From: P36-A1 sp049478495
GTDB taxonomy: Bacteria > Bacillota_I > Bacilli_A > JAJDGJ01
Assembly: GCF_049478495.1 (NCBI RefSeq)
Contig: NZ_CP168083.1
Location: 682,001 to 746,000, forward strand
Direction of reading: 5' to 3'
Length of the DNA stretch: 64,000 nt
In this document: in pieces, positions 53,554-60,133 of the stretch
Layout of the letters: every line of letters begins with the position of its first letter
How positions within the stretch are numbered: position 1 is the stretch's first letter
Position numbers and translations under genes: made by a program
Notes under the pieces: model-generated
Told to the model about the DNA's origin: nothing
Database searches by the model: none
What the model saw: the letters and a program-made list of their open reading frames with translations, nothing else

Positions 53554-54315
53554 ATGAATAATCGAAATGAAAATAACAAAGTAATAATAAATGGAAAGTG
53601 CATAGGTTGCCAAAAATGTGTTAAAATTTGTGTAAGTAAAGCACTAGAAATGCATATGAATAAAGCACAGGTGATAACTGATAATTGTATTAAGTGTGCA
53701 CAATGCTTAGCTATTTGTCCTGTAGAAGCAATTACATTAAGCGGCTATAACATTAAAGAAATTGAAGAATTAGATGAATGCGAATATACAATAGATCCTC
53801 AAAAATATTTGAACTTCATTAAAAATAGAAGAAGTAAAAGAAACTTTAAAAGAAAGCTAATAGAAACAGAAAAAGTAGAAATGTTAATCGAAGTTGGTAG
53901 ATATAGTCCAACAGCAGTAAATATGCAAGATGTTGGATATATAATAGTTGAAGCAGAAAAGGTCAATGAATTAGAAAAGTTAGGAATAAAAGCTAGCAAA
54001 CTAATTGATGACAAAGTTAATTATGAAAGAGGCTACTTGTTTTACAATGCACCAACAGTTATAATATTGACAGCAAAAAGACAAGATAATGCAATTATAG
54101 CTTTAACAAATATAGAGAACATGGCAAACATGCTAGGACTTGGTGCAGTAGAAGTTGGTCGCTTTAATAGAATTGCAAATAATCAAGAAATTAGAAATTA
54201 TTTAAATATTAAAGATGAAAATACTACTATTTATGCATCTATTGCAATTGGATATCCAGAATTTTATTTTGAAAGAAATGCATTAAGATACGAACCTAGT
54301 GTACGTTGGTTATAA
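53554..54315 (+). CDS. Nitroreductase-family protein with N-terminal 2[4Fe-4S] ferredoxin domain, 253 aa
   Basis: Residues 10-65 hold two 4Fe-4S motifs (CIGCQKCVKIC and CIKCAQCLAICP). Residues 90-253 are a nitroreductase FMN domain: NRRSKRNFKRKLIE at the start, GRYSPTAVNMQD, LTNIENMANMLGLGAVEVG and a YEPSVRWL end. This fusion is typical of anaerobes, where ferredoxin-linked electrons reduce an unknown substrate. SD GAGGGTGAG. Convergent with the next gene. Confidence 0.9.
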   Translation: MNNRNENNKVIINGKCIGCQKCVKICVSKALEMHMNKAQVITDNCIKCAQCLAICPVEAITLSGYNIKEIEELDECEYTIDPQKYLNFIKNRRSKRNFKRKLIETEKVEMLIEVGRYSPTAVNMQDVGYIIVEAEKVNELEKLGIKASKLIDDKVNYERGYLFYNAPTVIILTAKRQDNAIIALTNIENMANMLGLGAVEVGRFNRIANNQEIRNYLNIKDENTTIYASIAIGYPEFYFERNALRYEPSVRWL

Positions 54316-54342
54316 AAAAAGGTGAATTAATCACCTTTTTTT
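54314..54342. terminator. Bidirectional terminator
   Basis: AAAAAAAGGTGA pairs with TCACCTTTTTTT between convergent genes. Confidence 0.85.
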
Positions 54343-54905
54343 TCTTTCATACTAAAATCATATAAGTTTTCTACTTCTAATACAGCATTAACAGAATTAA
54401 TAACTGAATTACTTAAACTATCTCTTAATAAATTATATTCTTTAGCTAAATCAAACCACTTTTCATTAATCTTTTTTTGTTGAAGATAATTTTCAGATAA
54501 TTTAACTTCATTCCATATTTTTAGGTTGTTTAAGCCCTCATAAAAATAGAATTCATTAGTTCTTCTAATAAAAGAAAAATCATTATAAAAAACAGGAGAT
54601 AAATTATTATAAACATATTGTTCACTCATTAATTCCTTAGTCAAAATCAAATCAAGTTTATGAGAATCTATATTATTAATTGTTTTGTAAATATCAAAAG
54701 AAAAATTTTCAAAACCATACACAAACATATCATAGGTTAATAAATCATTTAAATAATATTGTTGAATTGCGAAATTAGCTTTATGAGCTTTAACAGCATT
54801 ATTTAATGAAGTATCTTTCCAAAGAAACTTTCTATTATTAATATTGTTAGTTATAGTATACAAAACATAATCATTTCTATTAAATAATCTTAATAATTTC
54901 AGCAT
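54327..54905 (-). CDS. Degenerate GIY-YIG-like protein, 192 aa
   Basis: The first 110 residues follow the order of a Seg/homing-type GIY-YIG nuclease: DYVLYTITNNINNRKFLW (usual xxY..TN..N.K.YIG), SLNNAVKAH (usual LxxRWxxH), VYGFENFSFDIYK (usual KYGxENFxxxI), LDLILTKELMSEQYVYN (usual ELNxxExxYI) and a final YN. The catalytic Tyr/Arg positions are changed (FLW for YIG, A37 for Arg), so cleavage is unlikely. The rest is helical. SD AGAGG. The assignment is from pattern alone. Confidence 0.5.
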   Translation of the reverse strand: MLKLLRLFNRNDYVLYTITNNINNRKFLWKDTSLNNAVKAHKANFAIQQYYLNDLLTYDMFVYGFENFSFDIYKTINNIDSHKLDLILTKELMSEQYVYNNLSPVFYNDFSFIRRTNEFYFYEGLNNLKIWNEVKLSENYLQQKKINEKWFDLAKEYNLLRDSLSNSVINSVNAVLEVENLYDFSMKEKKGD

Positions 54906-55095
54906 TAGTATAACCTCTTTCTTAAAATTTAAAATAAGTAATAATAGTGATTTTTATAAATAAAATTACTATTTCATTATAACATATTATTTTTAAGATA
55001 AAATATCATATATTTTAACAATATTATTAAATAAAAAATTGTATTGTTTAAACAAGTTAGGTAAAATAATAGTATATATTGTGGAGGTTGATCAA

Positions 55096-55668
55096 ATGAA
55101 AGAATTAAAAAGAAGAATTTCTTTAGAAGGAATAGTTATAGAACCAAATATTTTAAAAGTAGATAGTTTTATAAATCACCAAATTGATGTAAAGCTATAT
55201 GAAGAAATTGGAAAAGAAATCGCAAAAAGATATGAAGGAGTTACAGTAGATAGAATATTAACAGTTGAAGCAGGTGGAATAGCACTAGCTTGTTTTGTGT
55301 CACAGGCAATGAATTATCAACCTGTAGTATATGCAAAAAAAGATCCATCAGCTATTATAAGCAATAATGTTTATCATACAAAAGTGCATTCATTTACAAA
55401 AAATAAAGACTATAATATTAGAGTAGATAAAAGATTTATTAAAGAAAATGAAAACATACTAATTATAGATGATTTTTTAGCTAATGGAGAAGCAGGTCTA
55501 GGATTAGCTAACATAGTAGAATCTGCAAATGCTATAGTTGCTGGTTTTGGTATTGTAATTGAAAAAGGTTTTCAACCAGGAAGATCTAAATTAGAAGAAA
55601 AAGGATACAAAGTAGAATCACTTGCAATAATAGAAAGTTTCAAGGATGGCAAAGCTATAATAAAATAA
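55096..55668 (+). CDS. xpt: Xanthine phosphoribosyltransferase, 190 aa
   Basis: Salvages xanthine with PRPP to XMP. PRT-fold hallmarks: DRILTVEAGGIALACFVSQ, a PRPP loop NILIIDDFLANGEAGLGL (acid pair DD) and IEKGFQPGRSKLEEKG. The ATG at 55096 with TGGAGG upstream gives the normal length; the frame is open 19 codons further upstream without an SD. No guanine riboswitch is visible upstream, unlike B. subtilis xpt. Confidence 0.94.
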   Translation: MKELKRRISLEGIVIEPNILKVDSFINHQIDVKLYEEIGKEIAKRYEGVTVDRILTVEAGGIALACFVSQAMNYQPVVYAKKDPSAIISNNVYHTKVHSFTKNKDYNIRVDKRFIKENENILIIDDFLANGEAGLGLANIVESANAIVAGFGIVIEKGFQPGRSKLEEKGYKVESLAIIESFKDGKAIIK

Positions 55669-55672
55669 TAGA

Positions 55673-55701
55673 TTGACAAACAGATAATTATACTGTAAAA
55701 T
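55673..55701 (+). promoter_or_regulatory. Promoter of the structured leader and FAD oxidoreductase-purA pair
   Basis: TTGACA (55673-55678), a 17-nt spacer, then TAAAAT (55696-55701). It is one of the best -35/-10 pairs in the window. Transcription would begin near 55708. Confidence 0.7.
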
Positions 55702-55707
55702 AAGAAA

Positions 55708-55825
55708 TGCTGGAGTGTGAGAAATATGCGAAATTATCTACAGATATACGATGATATACCATATTTTTTGGCACACTTATATACGGGTAACATTTGCTAT
55801 GCTTAGCTTTATGTTACCCTTTTTT
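55708..55825 (+). promoter_or_regulatory. Structured leader with intrinsic terminator (candidate attenuator or riboswitch)
   Basis: AGTGTG (55714-55719) pairs with CACACT (55772-55777), and nested inside AAATATG (55722-55728) pairs with CATATTT (55760-55766), closing a 31-nt internal region. Eight nt later a terminator follows: GGGTAACAT (55785-55793) with ATGTTACCC (55811-55819) and U6. The next feature is the SD GGAGGAGG. The order promoter-aptamer-like domain-terminator-gene is that of a transcriptional riboswitch, but I match it to no known class. Confidence 0.55.
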
Positions 55826-55842
55826 AATGGAGGAGGATCATT

Positions 55843-57282
55843 ATGGAAAAAAAGTATGATGTAATTATTGTAGGTGCAGGACCAGCTGGTATCTTTGCAA
55901 GTTATGAACTATCTAAATTGAATAACAAGTTAAAAATATTGTTAATTGATAAAGGACAAGATATTTATCATCGTAACTGTCCAATACTAGACAAAAAGAT
56001 TGAAAAATGTCCAGGTGGAGAAACAGTTGATGGCGGTGTTATAGGGTGTAAACCAGCTTGTTCAATAACTGCAGGATTTGGTGGTGCAGGAGCCTATAGT
56101 GATGGTAAATTTAATATTACCAGTGAATTTGGTGGATGGATGATGGATTATTTATCAAATGAACAAGTAGAAGACCTAATTAGATATGTTGATTCAATTA
56201 ACTTAGAACATGGTGCTACTACTAATATTACAGATCCAATGACTTTAGAAGTTAAAGAAATAGAAAAAAAGGGTTGGGCTGTTGGCTTAAAGTTATTAAG
56301 AGCTAAAGTAAGACATTTAGGAACAGAACAAAACCTAGAAATACTTAAGAGTATTTTTGAATATTTAAAAGATAAAGTAGACTATGCATTTACTACTAAA
56401 GTAGCTGATGTAATTGTTGAAAATAAAGAAATAAAAGGAATAACGCTTGAAGATGGAAGAGAAATAAAAGCTGAATATGTAATACTAGCACCAGGACGTG
56501 ATGGTTCAAAATGGATGAGTCACATTCTAAATAAACAAGGTATGTCAATGTATAACAATCAAGTTGATATAGGTGTAAGAGTAGAGTGTTCTGATATAAT
56601 TATGGAAGAAATCAATGAACATTTATATGAAGGTAAATTTGTATATCACACAAGTGTAGGAACAAGTGTTAGAACATTTTGTTCAAATCCAAGTGGACAT
56701 GTTGTTATAGAAAATCATACAGGAACAATGCTTGCTAATGGACATGCATATAAAGATCCTAAATTAGGTACCCATAATACTAACTTTGCATTACTTGTAT
56801 CACATACATTTGATACACCATTTAATAAACCAAATGAATATGCAACAGAAGTAAGCCATTTAGCAAACATGTTATCAAATGGAAGTATAATTGTACAAAA
56901 ATATGGTGATATATTAAGAGGTCGCCGTACTACAGATAAAAGACTAAAAGAAGGGTATGTTAAACCAACATTACCAGAAGCAGTTGCTGGTGATTTAGGA
57001 TTAGTATTGCCTTATAATACAATGAAATCATTAATAGAAATGGTTACAGCATTAGACCATGTAACGCCTGGTATTGCAAGTGAACACACATTATTTTATG
57101 GTGTAGAAGCTAAGTTTTATTCAGCAAGACCAAAAGTAGATGAATATTTTGAGGGTGAAATAAAGAATATGTATTTTGCAGGTGATGGTGCCGGGTTAAC
57201 AAGAGGACTTGCTCAAGCTGGAGCAAATGGAGTATGGATAGCCCGTGCTATAAATAAAAAAATTTCAGGAGGATTGAAATAA
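55843..57282 (+). CDS. FAD-dependent oxidoreductase (COG2509 type), 479 aa
   Basis: FAD-binding Rossmann motif VIIVGAGPAGIFASYELSK at the start; GKFNITSEFGGWM, VILAPGRDGSKWM and the C-terminal YFAGDGAGLTRGLAQAGANG are typical of this group of uncharacterised FAD-dependent dehydrogenases. A Cys-rich stretch (RNCPILDKKIEKCPGGE, GCKPAC) near 44-75 is also a feature of the family. Strong SD GGAGGAGG. It overlaps purA by one base. The role is unknown; pairing with purA suggests only co-expression. Confidence 0.88.
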   Translation: MEKKYDVIIVGAGPAGIFASYELSKLNNKLKILLIDKGQDIYHRNCPILDKKIEKCPGGETVDGGVIGCKPACSITAGFGGAGAYSDGKFNITSEFGGWMMDYLSNEQVEDLIRYVDSINLEHGATTNITDPMTLEVKEIEKKGWAVGLKLLRAKVRHLGTEQNLEILKSIFEYLKDKVDYAFTTKVADVIVENKEIKGITLEDGREIKAEYVILAPGRDGSKWMSHILNKQGMSMYNNQVDIGVRVECSDIIMEEINEHLYEGKFVYHTSVGTSVRTFCSNPSGHVVIENHTGTMLANGHAYKDPKLGTHNTNFALLVSHTFDTPFNKPNEYATEVSHLANMLSNGSIIVQKYGDILRGRRTTDKRLKEGYVKPTLPEAVAGDLGLVLPYNTMKSLIEMVTALDHVTPGIASEHTLFYGVEAKFYSARPKVDEYFEGEIKNMYFAGDGAGLTRGLAQAGANGVWIARAINKKISGGLK

Positions 57283-58568
57283 TGACTAAAAATATTGTTG
57301 TCGTAGGTACTCAATGGGGAGACGAAGGTAAAGGAAAAATCACCGACTACCTAGGTAAAAACTCAGATGTAATTGTAAGATTTCAAGGAGGAAATAATGC
57401 AGGACACACTATTGTCTTTGATGGAAATAAGTATGCATTACACTTAATACCATCTGGTATTTTCAATAGTGAAAAAGTTAACATTATGGGAAATGGAATG
57501 GTAATTAATCCAATTGCTTTCAAAGAAGAGATTACTAAATTAGAAGAAGCAGGTGTAGTTACTAAAAATTTATTCATTTCAGACAGAGCACATGTAACAT
57601 TTAATTATCACATTGAAGAAGATAGACTTCAAGAAGAAATTAAAGAAGACAATAAAGTAGGTACTACTTTTAAAGGAATTGGACCAACTTATACTGACAA
57701 GTACAATAGAATAGGAATTAGAATTTGTGATCTATTCGATAAAGAAAACTTAATCAAAAAATTATCATTTAACCTTAAACAAAAAAATATAATGTTTAAA
57801 CACTATGATAAAGAACTATTTGATGCAAAAAAAGTATATGAAGAGTATAAAGAATTTATTGAATTTATTAGACCATATGTTGCAGATACTTCTGTAATGT
57901 TGGATGATTTATATCATCAAGATAAAAAAATTCTATTTGAAGGAGCACAAGGTGCTTTACTAGACGTAGAATATGGAACATACCCATTTGTAACATCTTC
58001 AACACCAACAGCAGCAGGAGTTGCAACTGGTGCTGGTTTTGGACCAAATAAAATTGAAAAAGCTTTAGGAATAGTAAAAGCATACTCAACACGTGTTGGA
58101 GAAGGAACATTTGCCTCAGAAATAGATGGTGAAATTGCTCATTACATCCGTGAAAGAGGACATGAATATGGTACTACAACAGGTAGAGCTAGAAGAATTG
58201 GTTGGTTTGATTCAGTAGTAATTAACCATACAAGAAGAGTTAGCGGTCTTACAGATTTATCTATTATGTTACTAGATGTACTATCTGGATTAGATGAAAT
58301 AAAAATTTGTACTAGCTATAAATTAAATGGAGAACTAATCACACATATTCCAGCTTTAATAACAGATTATGAAAAATGTGAACCAGTATTTGAAGTTCTT
58401 CCAGGTTGGCAAGAAGATATTACAACTTGTAAATCATATGAAAATCTTCCAACTAATGCAAAAGCATATCTAAAAAGAATAGAAGAATTAACACATGTTA
58501 AAGTTTCTATAGTTTCAGTTGGACCAGATAGAACTCAAACATTATTAATCAATGATTTATGGGATTAA
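57282..58568 (+). CDS. purA: Adenylosuccinate synthetase, 428 aa
   Basis: Joins IMP and aspartate with GTP to adenylosuccinate, the first committed step to AMP. Motifs: GTQWGDEGKGKITD (P-loop-like, catalytic Asp and Lys), FQGGNNAGHTIV, GIGPTYTDKYNRIGIR, FEGAQGALLDVEYGTYPFVTSS and TTTGRARRIGW. Length is standard. SD AGGAGG lies in the end of the upstream gene. purB is not adjacent. Confidence 0.96.
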   Translation: MTKNIVVVGTQWGDEGKGKITDYLGKNSDVIVRFQGGNNAGHTIVFDGNKYALHLIPSGIFNSEKVNIMGNGMVINPIAFKEEITKLEEAGVVTKNLFISDRAHVTFNYHIEEDRLQEEIKEDNKVGTTFKGIGPTYTDKYNRIGIRICDLFDKENLIKKLSFNLKQKNIMFKHYDKELFDAKKVYEEYKEFIEFIRPYVADTSVMLDDLYHQDKKILFEGAQGALLDVEYGTYPFVTSSTPTAAGVATGAGFGPNKIEKALGIVKAYSTRVGEGTFASEIDGEIAHYIRERGHEYGTTTGRARRIGWFDSVVINHTRRVSGLTDLSIMLLDVLSGLDEIKICTSYKLNGELITHIPALITDYEKCEPVFEVLPGWQEDITTCKSYENLPTNAKAYLKRIEELTHVKVSIVSVGPDRTQTLLINDLWD

Positions 58569-58570
58569 TT

Positions 58571-58596
58571 AACAGCACATTAGTGCTGTTTTTTTA
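58571..58596 (+). terminator. Terminator of purA
   Basis: AACAGCAC pairs with GTGCTGTT around ATTA with U7. Confidence 0.85.
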
Positions 58597-58629
58597 ATAA
58601 TAACTAATTAAAAAAAGCAAAAAAACAAA

Positions 58630-58647
58630 TTGTGAATAATTTAACAA
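58630..58647. promoter_or_regulatory. Predicted Rex operator upstream of rex
   Basis: TTGTGAATAATTTAACAA fits the known Rex palindrome TTGTGAANNNNTTMACAA, 67 nt before the rex start. It suggests NADH-responsive autoregulation. Confidence 0.7.
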
Positions 58648-58713
58648 TATCTAGTGTAATATGTATCTATATTATATTAGATATGATAAAATAGAAGAGT
58701 TAGGAGTGGTTTA

Positions 58714-59340
58714 ATGAGTAAATTTGTACCGTATGCAACAAGAAAAAGACTTCCATTATATTATAAACTACTTAAAGCTTTATTAGAAAAAGGAGTAACA
58801 GATGTAACTTCAACAGAAATAGCTAAATTAGTTAAAATAGATTCAACAACAATTAGAAGAGATTTTTCATCAATCGGAAAATTAGGAAAAAAAGGAACAG
58901 GTTATCATGTCGAAACCATGTTAACAATATTTGAAGAAGAATTTGAATTAAATAAAATTGAAAAAGTAATCCTTGTTGGACTAGGACAATTAGGAAAAGC
59001 AGTAGCATCATATTTTGATGGCTTTGATAGTGTATCTATGGTAACTCAAATTTATGATACAGATCCTACTATTATAGGAACAGAGTATATGAACATAGAA
59101 ATTTTAGATTATTTAAATATAGAAAACACTCTTGATAAGGATGCCACAATTGCAGTGTTAACCGTACCAGGTGATAGTGCACAAGACATTTTAGATAATT
59201 TAGTAAGTCTTGGAATAAAAGGCTTTGTCAATTTCTCAGGTAAAAAAGTATTCTGTGAAAAAGATAATGTTTTAATTACTGATATAGATATAGCACAAGT
59301 TGTTCAATCATTGGTATATGACTTAAGAAGTGAATATTAA
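58714..59340 (+). CDS. rex: Redox-sensing transcriptional repressor Rex, 208 aa
   Basis: Senses the NADH/NAD+ ratio and represses fermentation genes when NADH is low. A winged-helix domain (1-80; YATRKRLPLYYKLLKALL, STEIAKLVKIDSTTIRRDFSSIG) is followed by an NAD-binding Rossmann domain (VILVGLGQLGKAVASY) and a C-terminal swap helix. SD AGGAGTGG. A perfect Rex-type site lies upstream. In an amino-acid fermenter it would probably control redox disposal genes outside this window. Confidence 0.95.
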   Translation: MSKFVPYATRKRLPLYYKLLKALLEKGVTDVTSTEIAKLVKIDSTTIRRDFSSIGKLGKKGTGYHVETMLTIFEEEFELNKIEKVILVGLGQLGKAVASYFDGFDSVSMVTQIYDTDPTIIGTEYMNIEILDYLNIENTLDKDATIAVLTVPGDSAQDILDNLVSLGIKGFVNFSGKKVFCEKDNVLITDIDIAQVVQSLVYDLRSEY

Positions 59341-59386
59341 ACATAAAGTATTAATAAAATTGACAACTTTTAGTCAAAAATTAGAG

Positions 59387-59415
59387 TTGCAAGTAATACT
59401 CTAAAATGATATAAT
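59387..59415 (+). promoter_or_regulatory. Promoter of rpmE
   Basis: TTGCAA, 17-nt spacer, TATAAT; transcription would start near 59422, giving a leader of about 80 nt. Confidence 0.7.
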
Positions 59416-59435
59416 TATCTAGTAAATATTACTTA

Positions 59436-59482
59436 CCATTATCAATAAAACCAATTAATTTACAAATTAAGAATGATAATGG
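59436..59482 (+). promoter_or_regulatory. L31 leader hairpin
   Basis: CCATTATCA (59436-59444) pairs perfectly with TGATAATGG (59474-59482) with a second hairpin TTAATTT/AAATTAA inside the loop, ending 1-2 nt before the SD GGAAGGAG. Ribosomal-protein leaders for L31 are known in Firmicutes; binding by L31 here is inferred. Confidence 0.55.
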
Positions 59483-59500
59483 CGGAAGGAGAAACTTATA

Positions 59501-59713
59501 ATGCAAAAAGATATTCAACCAAAATACAACAGAGTAACTGTAACTTGTACTACATGTGGTAACACATTTGAAAGTGGATCTGTTAAAGATGAAATTAAAG
59601 TAGATACTTGTAGTCAATGTCACCCATTCTATACAGGAAGACAAAGATTTGCTAGTGCAGCTGGACGTATTGAAAAATTCAAACAAAAATACAACAAAAC
59701 AGAAGAAAAATAA
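59501..59713 (+). CDS. rpmE: Ribosomal protein L31, zinc (C+) type, 70 aa
   Basis: 50S protein bridging the subunits. The zinc-binding form is shown by CTTC (C16, C19) and CSQC (C37, C40); the HPFYTGRQRFASAAGRIEKF end is typical. Length 70 is slightly longer than the 66 of B. subtilis RpmE. SD AAGGAG. Monocistronic with terminator. Confidence 0.95.
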   Translation: MQKDIQPKYNRVTVTCTTCGNTFESGSVKDEIKVDTCSQCHPFYTGRQRFASAAGRIEKFKQKYNKTEEK

Positions 59714-59730
59714 TATTTTCTTAAATAAAG

Positions 59731-59758
59731 AACAGCCATTTTATTGGCTGTTTTTTTT
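59731..59758 (+). terminator. Terminator of rpmE
   Basis: AACAGCCA pairs with TGGCTGTT followed by U7. Confidence 0.85.
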
Positions 59759-59759
59759 G

Positions 59760-60133
59760 ACTAAAAAAATCGTTTGAAAAAGAAACGATAAATATATAAA
59801 CGTAAAAGTATTACAATAGTTATACTTAATTTCCACAAAATGTAACAATAATCACATTTACTATTCTTTAAAAACAAAAAAAATTTATAATAATCGCTCA
59901 TCTATTCATTTTATACACATTTTATACACATTAACTATATGATTACACAAAAAAAACAAAAAGGTGCTACATATCACCATATACTTGTTTTTAATTCTTA
60001 TTTCGTAAAAACTATAAGTGTACTTTATACAAATAGCAAAATTGATTATAGACTCCAAAATCATATGCTTTGTGATTTCAACTATTTAATTGGTATTATA
60101 GTGTCACAAAACAAAAAATGGAGGAATAGAAAA
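59760..60133. other. Upstream region of the first surface protein
   Basis: AT-rich, without a credible gene: the long frame open across it has no SD and no signal. A small hairpin ATCGTTT/AAACGAT lies near 59769-59790, and TTTTATACACA occurs twice in tandem near 59911-59932. Confidence 0.5.

Noticed and set aside
54906..55095. Guanine/xanthine riboswitch before xpt
   Set aside because: The conserved purine-riboswitch core (TATAATCC-like J1/2, TTTCTACC J2/3 and loop pairing) is not present.
59939..60133. 65 extra codons in frame before the surface-protein ATG
   Set aside because: There is a GGAGGA SD and a proper signal peptide at 60134; the upstream codons carry no SD and would bury the signal peptide.
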